From contig NC_059568.1 in NCBI RefSeq assembly GCF_905220415.1, forward strand, positions 14,074,001 to 14,138,000: a stretch of DNA of 64,000 nucleotides, in the 5' to 3' direction. The position numbers were made by a program, and so were the translations under genes. Shown one piece after another: positions 56,521-64,000 of the stretch (the stretch's first letter is position 1; every line of letters starts with the position of its first letter). Under the pieces are notes generated by a model. That model was given only the letters and a program-made list of their open reading frames with translations. It did no database searches and was not told the DNA's origin. This stretch comes from Colias croceus. Lineage: Eukaryota; Arthropoda; Insecta; Lepidoptera; Pieridae.

Positions 56521-56996
56521 AAAGTCGAGCCAATTTAATAGGCAACATTTGACGTCTATCAATTTTATCTTCGTAGAGAAGTAACCTGCTTAAAAACATC
56601 GATTAAAGTGTATTAATCGATACGGATTTGAAACATTTGTCAATCGAATTTATTAATTTATGATGATTTTTATTCACAAGTAATCAATGCATTCGATTCT
56701 AGATGTCAGATTTCGATTTTTAGAGAAGGTTTATTGACACAAAATTGTAGCGACGTCAGTTCTTCAATTCAGAAATTGTTTATTATGTTTAGGATGGTTT
56801 ATCAGTAAAATGAAATCTTAAAATTACTTGTATCGGTCCTTATTATTATAAATATGTAATCGTAATTGAAAAAAGTTAAGCAAACGTGCAGTTCTAACAA
56901 AACGAAATATCATGTTATTCTATGTCGTCGTTACTAGGTTACGTTGTTGAATTTTGTTGAACTGTCAAATGTTGCCTATTAAAATGGCTCTACTAT
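56521..56996. mobile_element. MITE with 31-bp TIRs, copy 2
   Basis: A direct-orientation copy of 39591-40091 with only scattered differences and lacking a short internal segment next to GATTTTTAGAG. It has the same TIRs with a TA flank. The two copies lie 17 kb apart. Confidence 0.85.
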
Positions 56997-57320
56997 ATAT
57001 ATTTTAAAACGAACGATCAAATGAAGTCGCAAACGACAAGAGTCTAATCTACACCATTTTAAGAAACTGTGACGACTTCCGTTGATGTAACTGACATTAC
57101 TCGGAGTACAGTCAAAATGAAGAACCATCACAAATGTAAGCGTATTATTTAAATTATTTTTACGTGAATATTTAATAGGAAAATGTATTTCGATGGTTGT
57201 TTCCCACCAAACACTACAAGATTCCATTTTGATCTCTCTCCCTCTATGGTTATAGTTATAGAATCCAAAGATTGTAATTGATTACATGCAAATGTCAAAT
57301 GATTTGAAATTGTAATGGCA

Positions 57321-57345
57321 AATAAAAGGATTTCTTTATGATGTC
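57321..57345 (+). terminator. Candidate distal poly(A) site of Abl
   Basis: AATAAA (57321-57326) followed by the GU-rich TTTATGATGTCTTGTTTTAT. This is the most canonical plus-strand poly(A) arrangement I noticed after Abl. If used, the 3' UTR would be about 5.9 kb and include a MITE. Confidence 0.4.
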
Positions 57346-58420
57346 TTGTTTTATTTCAACACCTACCTTTAATTCCTGTCTGTCCTATAAAAAAAGTTGA
57401 ATTTATTAACAATTAATCATTTTCAACGAAATAATCTTTAATTTTTTATTGTTCGAGGCAGTTACAGCTATTTACATTTTAAGAAAGATAGATGCGCCTA
57501 GTTTGCTTGTTGTAGGATTTTTTAAGTCAAGTTTTTATGGGGCGCGGCGCAGAGAATGCTCTGCCAATCAAATTCAAAATTGCGGCGCTGCGCTTTTGAA
57601 TGTTATTTTAATGTAAACAATGTCGATATTAATAGTGTGGCAATGAAAAATACACTGCATTGCGCTCAGCCATATTATCTGCGTCCGCCCTCATGCTATT
57701 GTCAGAAATTCTACAAAATAAATTCTAGAGTGCTCGTCTCTAGAATATAGTAGGTTTGACGATTGCTTTAATGATAATTTACGTGCACTATAAAATAATT
57801 AATTTAGTCTTTTTATTGCCTAGCGCAACAAGTATTCGCAAACGCACATAGTACATACATTTTCATATATTTTAAAGCAGCTTATATAGTAGATAAAGTA
57901 CAGACATTAAAACAATTTATACACACAAAAAAATTTAGTGCGATGGCCCTCGAGTCCGTCTTTGATGGGATCTCTGTATGCTTGTGAATTTGTAGGTACC
58001 TACGTAAACAGAGGTTTACGTATAGTGTGTGTTAACAGGTTTAAAATACTAAAAAGTAAAAAAGCAAACGGAGAAATACCAAATAGCCGATAGGTACTGT
58101 ATATAGAAGCATAATGTTAATTAGCTCAGAGTATAGATTTCAATTGCAAGTTCTGAATTCGTACCAGGCCAATTCAAGTTGTCAGAAATTGTATATTCAT
58201 ATTATAATTTGCCTATTTATTGGATTGAATGGCTGTGAAGTATCCAGGCAGTAAAATAAACAGCGTCACTATAGTAAGCTGACGCTGTAAAATCTCAAAT
58301 TTACTTGGCAATAATTTGATTTTTAATTTGCTAATAATTATTGTTCCTACAGAGCTTGGTCATTAAATAGGAGGTATATAAATAATATAGAGATAAATAA
58401 AACACCAATTTACATTGAAT
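57346..58420. other. Convergent intergenic region
   Basis: Lies between the candidate 3' ends of Abl and the minus-strand gene. AT-rich; nothing recognised. Confidence 0.5.
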
Positions 58421-58426
58421 TTTATT
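58421..58426 (-). terminator. Candidate poly(A) signal of the minus-strand gene
   Basis: AATAAA on the minus strand, followed by the GU-rich 'GGTGTTTTATTTATC'. This implies a 3' UTR of about 1.4 kb for the gene ending at 59817. Confidence 0.4.
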
Positions 58427-59734
58427 TATTTTATGCAAATAAAAAAATTGTTATGCTAATAATTTTTTCACTGCAGAAAAATCTTCAAAATACCAAGAAT
58501 ATAAATCTGTACACTTGTACACGATAACATAATATTACAAAATAGACAAAACAACGATACAATTACGAGTTTATTCATATCTATTATATTTTATAGAATT
58601 GGCTTTTTGGTGAAATCCATGTAGCGATCATTATAGCGAAATTTCTTAACTTATTATACATTGAAAAGAAATCGAGTCAATACATTAATGCAAAAATTAC
58701 TTTTTAATAAACAATCATAATATTTATAACCAACTTAAAAAAATTAGCATTTATTCAATACTGTGGAACAATTTTAAGTAACGTCGCAACCGATTGTACA
58801 TTCAAAAATATTAATTTTTCAATGTTACGTATACAATAATAATTTAAAATAATCTATAGAATCATTATTTTTATTTCATTATCAAAAATGTCAATGATCA
58901 ATATTTGTTAATCCTCAGATAAAATTGGATTAAAATTAGTTATATCATTCACAATTCTGTTAATAAAACTTGTCATTTACATTCCAAAAACAATTCATTC
59001 ATTCGTATGGAAGACGGAAAACAAACACTCTTATTCATAATAATATTATTGAAGATACAATGTCAAACGCTACATGATTTGGAAGCAAACCCACGCGTGG
59101 GCGCTAGTCAATATTTACGTACAAAGTCAATCACAAATACAAAATACATTAAAAATGCAATCAATCGGAATGTTTGAAACATGATCACTCGTTGCGTGAA
59201 CTTAGCGCCGATTATTCTTAAAGCTAAAATACAATGTGAAAAAAAAACGTCATAAATTATTAACCACTAAAACAATTTCCACATTAAATAACATAAATAA
59301 ATAACATTTAATAATACACTTTGTGCACTCTCATCCGCTAAATTTTAAGTAATAACTATGAACTGCCTCGTGAATACAAGTAAAGACGACAAAAGCTTTG
59401 GTTAGGGCCTTAGGGTAAGCGACTACATCTATCGTTCAGGTTTAATATGAAGAGATTCAAAGCATGAAATACGAGATTAAGCACAAATACGCCTAAAGTG
59501 TGCGCGTGCGGTCAGTGTGTGCGCATGTACATACCATGTCAGTTTACACAAAATATATAATAATTTTAAATTAAAATTACAGTCAGTTTATCAGTAATAT
59601 AGTTAAAAATATTCGTCCATATTAGAAAATACCACAAGGTAAAAATTCAATACAACAAATACAATACAAGCACACTGACCGCACCCGCACGTGAAAAAAA
59701 TTTACCATAATTAATTATGGTACAATTTACCGCA
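58427..59734 (-). other. Presumed 3' UTR of the minus-strand gene
   Basis: AT-rich and non-coding. I saw no repeat or conserved element beyond simple AT tracts. Confidence 0.4.
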
Positions 59735-59822
59735 GATGGTACATTTACCATACCTGGTACATTTACCACACCTGGTACATTTACCACCCGTGGTACATAT
59801 ACCACGCCTGATACATTTACCA
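59735..59822. repeat. 18-bp minisatellite at the stop codon of the minus-strand gene
   Basis: About five units of type CCTGGTACATTTACCACA. Each unit contains the near-palindrome GGTACATTTACC. The array starts immediately after, and slightly overlaps, the last codons at 59817. Confidence 0.9.
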
Positions 59823-60123
59823 CAATTTATTATGGTAGAATTTGACGTCGAAATAGCCGCGATCCGTCAACGAAGACAGACGTCTAGAGGCCGTAGAACC
59901 AGCTGGAGATACTTCATCAGCTTCAGATTGGGAGACCCTCCTCACTTCCAAAGTGGATGGCCTTTCGTGGTTCTTATGGTTGTTCTCGTCGATGTCGTTC
60001 GGTAGCGGTGCCGGTCCCGGTACCGGTATCGGTTCCGGTTCTGGTACCGGTTCGGGTATCTGAGCGAAGTGGTCACGCTCGGTGGACGGCGTTTTGTCAG
60101 ATGTAGCGCCTTCAGGTGAATCC
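59817..60123 (-). CDS. Unidentified minus gene, last exon
   Basis: Acceptor CATTGCAG|. Encodes 101 residues plus TAA: an acidic and proline-alternating N-terminal part from a GGTACC/CCGGAA hexanucleotide repeat (60001-60060), then serine-rich sequence, and the terminal GYFDVKFYHNKLW. Confidence 0.75.
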
Positions 60124-62623
60124 CTGCAATGTTTTGTGTTGAAGTTAGATTGAGTTGTTTTTTGCAATATTGGAAAAATAATACAAAGTATTGATAATTT
60201 TTTGGTTTAAAGTGGTTGTAAATAGGTATTTGATTTAATTATTTATTACTTAAAACTTAAATAAAAAAAGGTACGCGATAAATCTACAACAATATTGATT
60301 ATTGTATGGATTATTATAGTATTGATTCTCCATTTTGTATTTTTTTTAATTGTTCCACAAAACTTGTTGATGTTTGGTTAAAAAAAATCAAGACCATTTG
60401 GTAAATGGTAACGACAATAATTTTAGCATAGAATGGACGCTTAGCACTAACAAATTTGGAAAAGGGAATATTAGCACAAAACATAATTGTTACAACCTAA
60501 TACGTGATACGAATAATGACATATTTTTCATATTTTCTTTAAAAAATATTACATTGAATATGTACTATCATAAACGTTTCCAAAAGTGGTTAGAAATGTA
60601 ACATTCTGAAGGAGAACAAGTGATAACTGCGTTAAAAACAACCGACTTCAAACTTGCACTTGCAAAATTTACAAATACCTACAGACAAAAATGCTCATAA
60701 AATAAAAACTACTGGGCCTATCCGAATAAAATTTTTATGGGACCAATTCGACACCATCCCGCATCGAACAAAAAAAGAATCACGTAAATCGGTTCAGAAA
60801 CCTCGGAGTAATCGGTGTACATACATACAAAAAAAAAAAAAATATACCGGCCGAATTGATAACCTCCTCCTTTTTTTTGAAGTCGGTTAAAAAATTAAAA
60901 ACAGTCTTCATTACATTTATTGAAAATGAAGGATGATATTAGATTAGCATTTTTTACATATTTTAGGACTGATTTAAAATAATTACTGAATTCTGTGTAT
61001 TCTAGTGCATAACACATCATTCAAAAAGTAGGAACATGCAACGTTTGATGAAAGGAAGTAAATATTATAGAATTTATAGATTTTTTTTTAAATTATCACA
61101 ATATTGTAATTTTTTAAAACGCAACATAATTTCAATAAGTTATTGAAATGTATAATAAATAAACTTACAGTTAGCCGCATTAAAAACGCAAAAATTGCTT
61201 TATAGCAAACAAAAGCTAAAAATAAAATGATAAAAATATACATCGTAATTCGTAACCAATAAAACATGATGTATAAAAATAACTCGATTTTCTTTTAAAC
61301 TGCAAGCACACCGCCACCATGATAAAAAAAAATTTATAAATTTTCATTAAATTTTATCATTTTCGAAGTGACTTACAATTTTCATTTTTATTTTGAAATA
61401 TTAATAAAAACTATCATATAATATAATCGCAAACAGAAAAAAAACATAATACCTGAAATTTGTCTACTGGAAACGTAACGAAGGTAAGATTTCTCATTTA
61501 CCACCAATCCCTATTGATGTAAAACAAATAAATTAGCAAATTAAAAACATAAGAAATAACACAAAATTAGCAAACCATAATTCTTTAAAATAAACATTAA
61601 AAAGCGTGAATAAGAAATGAAATGAAAACAAGCGAGCAAAATGAAAGTTTTAACTGAAAAAGTACATGCTTAATAACATTTGAGACAATGATTTTTTTCC
61701 TATAGTTGTTGTGTACATACCCAATCTTTTGGCCGCCGTGGATGACCTAAAAAAGAAACAAATTTTGAATAAATTTAAAAGTATATTTTTTCCCGTTAAA
61801 AAGTACGTATAGTCTATAAAAATCTTGCATTTGTCGTAACAATAATGCATCCGTTAAAAATTGACCAGACTCTAGAGACACTCAATGGTGGCATCATTTT
61901 CACTACATACTAATATTATAAATGCGAAAGTAACTCTGTATGTCTGTTACTCAATCACGCCTAAACTACTGAACCAATTTGCATGAAATTTGCTATGGAG
62001 ATATTTTGATACCCGGGAAAGGCTACCTTATTGCGAAATAATATATACCATGGGGGAAGCCGGGGCGGACCGCTAGTGTTAAATATAACAGAAAAATGTG
62101 AAGATGTATAAAAAATCTGACAATGCCATCACTCAATAGATATCCTTTAATTGATGAAGATATGTATGTCTTCGAGATTATGTTATAAAGTATAAACCAA
62201 ACCGCACGAATATGAAAGTTTTGCCAACTTAAGAACTTATTAAAAATAAAGTTTGGACATGCAACGGTAATACAGGAATGGAGTGACAAATATGATAAAA
62301 GGGTAAAATAAATATGACCGTAAAATAATGATCGCCTCCTTGGTACAGTGGTTGACGCGTGAGTTCCTGGGTTAGATTCCCGGTGGAGACGAATAAAAAA
62401 AAAGCCTCGGTCTGGCAGGACACAGAAGGCTGATCACCTACTTGTCCCTAAATAAAGTCGATCAGTGAAACAGATGTATGCATAATGCATCTGCCCCTTA
62501 CCCCAATAGGGGACATGGGACTTCACTTTTTCTCTTACCGAGGCAATAGCTGAGTTAGGTTTTGGAGCGGCATAGCGGCCGATGTTCTGAGAACCGGCCA
62601 CACTTGGCGTACTACGGCCAGAC
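59817..62623 (-). CDS. Unidentified gene, three 3' exons (5' partial)
   Basis: Minus-strand exons 62539-62623 (85 nt), 61721-61746 (26-nt microexon) and 59817-60123 join in frame through GT-AG introns. The visible 138 residues start SGRSTPSVAGSQNIGRYAAP KPNSAIAS, then VIHGGQKIG, then DSPEGATSDKT. They continue with a proline-alternating stretch PEPVPEPEPIPVPGPAPLP and end SRRLSSLTDRGYFDVKFYHN KLW plus stop. It looks like a disordered cytoplasmic or cytoskeletal tail with a compact, probably conserved aromatic C terminus. I do not recognise the family. The gene continues past the right edge and converges on Abl. Confidence 0.7.
60124..61720 (-). other. Intron of the minus-strand gene
   Basis: 1.6 kb, AT-rich. 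It contains a short foldback-element copy (60625-60894). Confidence 0.65.
60625..60894 (+). mobile_element. Foldback element, copy D, internally deleted
   Basis: It starts CTGCGTTAAAAACAACCGAC like copy A and ends with the poly-A tract and TTTTGAAGTCGGTTAAAAAA. It lacks the palindrome arms and most of the body, which shows the minimal termini of the family. Confidence 0.75.
61721..61746 (-). CDS. Unidentified minus gene, 26-nt microexon
   Basis: Acceptor TTTCTTTTTTAG|, donor GATTGG|GTATGT. In phase 0 it reads VIHGGQKI plus two bases, which is the only phase compatible with both neighbours. It may be an optional exon: its length is not a multiple of three, so skipping would shift the frame. 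Confidence 0.6.
61905..62076 (+). mobile_element. Helitron-like element with mixed head and tail
   Basis: The head 'CTAATATTATAAATGCGAAAG' and 'TTTTGATACCCGGGAAAGG' belong to the Lep1-type copies at 10225 and 36794. The tail 'GAAGCCGGGGCGGACCG' plus CTAG (62073-62076) belongs to the 24702/28226 type. Confidence 0.8.
62328..62530 (+). mobile_element. tRNA-derived SINE
   Basis: 'CGCCTCCTTGGTACAGTGGT' contains an A-box-like TGGTACAGTGG. The B-box-like 'GGGTTAGATTCCCGG' lies 25 bp downstream. The body has 'CACAGAAGGCTGATCACCTA' and ends near 'GGGACTTCACTTTTTCTC'. It is the best-preserved copy of this SINE in the window. Confidence 0.8.
62539..62623 (-). CDS. Unidentified minus gene, exon n-2
   Basis: Acceptor TTAATTTCAG|, donor GCCTCG|GTAAGA. 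It needs two bases from the previous exon, then encodes SGRSTPSVAGSQNIGRYAAP KPNSAIAS and exits in phase 0. Confidence 0.7.
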
Positions 62624-62672
62624 CTGAAATTAAAAATCATTATAAAATTTACATTATTGAAGTTATATATAA

Positions 62673-62835
62673 CTAGCTTCCGCCCACGACTTTGTACGTG
62701 CATCCCCGTTTTTCCCCGTTCCTACGTCCTAACATCTACCTGCATGCCAAATTTCAGCCCGATACGTCCAGTGGTTTGGGCTGTGCGTTGATAGATCACT
62801 ATATCAGTCACCTTTGAGTTTTATATATATGTTAC
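62673..62835 (-). mobile_element. Helitron-like element
   Basis: The minus-strand end is '...AAGTCGTGGGCGGAAG' plus CTAG (62673-62676). Internal 'TTTCAGCCCGATACGTCCAG' on the plus strand is typical of another Lepidoptera Helitron-like family. Confidence 0.65.
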
Positions 62836-62836
62836 A

Positions 62837-63050
62837 GTCAAAACCCTGAACCAGTCAATAACGTTATTGACCGGTAAAATCAGTTAATAAGGATATTGAC
62901 TAAGGGCGTCGGTTAATATCCTTATTAACTGATTTTATCTGATTAAACCAGTTAATAACGTTATTGACTAAGGGCATCGGTCAATATCCTTATTAACTGA
63001 TTTTAAGTCGAGACATCTAGTCAATATAGGTTTTAACCGACGGTGCCCAG
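62837..63050. repeat. Cluster of related hairpins
   Basis: Repeated and inverted versions of CAGTTAATAACGTTATTGAC and 'AGTTAATAAGGATATTGAC', joined by TAAGGGC(G/A)TCGGT. One hairpin spans about 62881-62930. It is probably part of a transposon end; the family is unknown. Confidence 0.7.
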
Positions 63051-63253
63051 TCAAAACTCATAAAAAGTTAAGGACGTTAGTGAAATTATACTAGAAAATC
63101 ATTTAAAAAGGTTCATAAAACTTTTTAAAGTGCAATATTTAAGACTTTTATGTTTTATTAATTATTAATTCGGGGTATTGTTTGTAAACTGCAACCGCGC
63201 GAGAATACGTGCCCCAAAATATTTTTGAAGATGGCAATTGTGTTTTAATAACA

Positions 63254-63332
63254 ACTAGGTTTCCGCCCGCAGCTTCGCCCGCGCAGTCAAAGAAAAACCG
63301 CATAGTTCCCGTTCCCGTGGGATTTCCGGGAT
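63254..63332 (-). mobile_element. Helitron-like 3' end adjoining the satellite
   Basis: On the minus strand, '...CGGGCGAAGCTGCGGGCGG' is followed by CTAG at 63254-63257, with 'CGGGAACGGGAACTATGCGG' upstream of it. Only the 3' 80 bp matches, and the satellite array begins 18 bp further on. Confidence 0.65.
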
Positions 63333-63350
63333 TGCGTTAGTTTCTGATTT

Positions 63351-64000
63351 GATGGAGTGACCTGCAGGTTTACTTCGAAGACTGCTACAGGATCTAATAG
63401 ACGAGTAGAGCTAGGAATGCCGAGTATGGGCTCGTTTTGTTAGTTATGTTGAGACCTTACCTCCGGACTTGATGGAATGACCTGCAGGTGTACTTCGAAG
63501 ACTGCTACTGGAACTATTATACGAGTAGAGCTAGGTGTGCCGAGTTTGGGCTCGTTTTGTTAGTTATGTTGAGACCTTACCTCCGGACTTGATGGAGTGA
63601 CCTGCAGGTGTACTTCGAAGACTGCTACTGGAACTAATAGACGAGTAGAGAGTAGAGAATAGACCTGCAGGAGGTAAGGTCTCAATGTAACTAACAAAAC
63701 AAGCCCAAACTCGACACACCTAGCTCTACTCGTCTATTAGTTCCAGTAGCAGTCTTCGAAGTACACCTGCAGGTCACTCCATCAAGTCCGGAGGTAAGGT
63801 CTCAACATAACTAACAAAACGAGCCCAAACTCGGCACACCTAGCTCTACTCGTATAATAGTTCCAGTAGCAGTCTTCGAAGTACACCTGCAGGTCACTCC
63901 ATCAAGTCTGGAGGTAAGGTCTCAACACAACTAACAAAACGAGCCCAAACTCGGCACACCTAGCTTTACTCGTATAATAGTTCCAGTAGCAGTCTTCGAA
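63351..64000. repeat. Inverted array of 120-bp satellite units
   Basis: Forward units start at GATGGAGTGACCTGCAGG at 63351, 63471 and 63591, exactly 120 bp apart. From about 63665 the same units appear as reverse complements, with junctions 120 bp apart (63781, 63901), and run past the window end. The switch lies in 'GAGTAGAGAGTAGAGAATAG' near 63640-63660. Units contain GGCTCGTTTTGTTAGTTA. Spacer 'AAACGAGCCCAAACTCG' is also found in the foldback element at about 924-940. Confidence 0.92.

Larger units (their letters stand above)
61747..62538 (-). other. Intron of the minus-strand gene
   Basis: 0.8 kb, containing a chimeric Helitron-like element (61905-62076) and a SINE (62328-62530) that ends close to the exon donor. 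Confidence 0.65.

Noticed and set aside
59736..60005. 89-codon plus-strand frame rich in VHLP repeats
   Set aside because: Translation of the 18-bp minisatellite and antisense of the last exon of the minus-strand gene.
61721..61746. Microexon read as SSTAAKRLG
   Set aside because: That phase is incompatible with the phase 0 end of the upstream exon and the one-base entry of the downstream exon.
1..64000. CRISPR array, bacterial operon or rRNA gene
   Set aside because: No regular short repeats with unique spacers, no dense coding and no rRNA-like sequence. The window is plainly eukaryotic.

Overview
The window is insect nuclear DNA, almost certainly from a moth or butterfly (Lepidoptera). 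It is AT-rich and carries many Lepidoptera-type repeats: Helitron-like elements ending in CTAG-T, tRNA-derived SINEs, MITEs and a foldback element that occurs in several copies. Coding sequence occurs as short GC-rich exons joined by GT-AG introns.

The main content is the 3' part of one gene, the Abelson tyrosine kinase (Abl), on the plus strand from 11549 to 51426. I assembled 13 exons whose intron phases agree throughout. They give 1180 residues: the 'EALLQSRPLP' N-terminal segment, SH3, SH2, kinase, a long proline- and serine-rich tail with an Ena/VASP EVH1 ligand, and the C-terminal F-actin-binding domain. The upstream exon or exons with the start codon were not found, and none is recognisable in the first 11.5 kb. 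Residue numbers below count from the first codon visible here.

A complete small gene lies antisense inside Abl intron 7 (42460-43415, minus strand). It has four exons and encodes a secreted 156-residue, 11-cysteine protein that looks Ly6/uPAR-like. At the right end, three minus-strand exons (59817-62623) form the 3' end of a second gene that I could not identify. It converges on Abl and continues beyond the window.

The flanks and introns are mostly repeats. Foldback elements lie at 601-1350, 1706-2263, 33895-34633 and, as a short form, 60625-60894. A MITE is present twice (39591-40091 and 56521-56996). There is a GC-rich foldback MITE at 12606-13467, a PIF/Harbinger-like MITE at 53334-53539, at least ten Helitron-like pieces, four SINE copies, and an inverted array of 120-bp satellite units running off the right edge.

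The observations most worth a second look are: partial tandem copies of two Abl exons that keep open frames and splice-compatible phases; three D-[FL]-K-x-x-L motifs exactly 27 residues apart in the Abl tail, resembling the actin-binding DFRxxL repeats of myosin light chain kinase; the nested antisense gene; and the inverted satellite.
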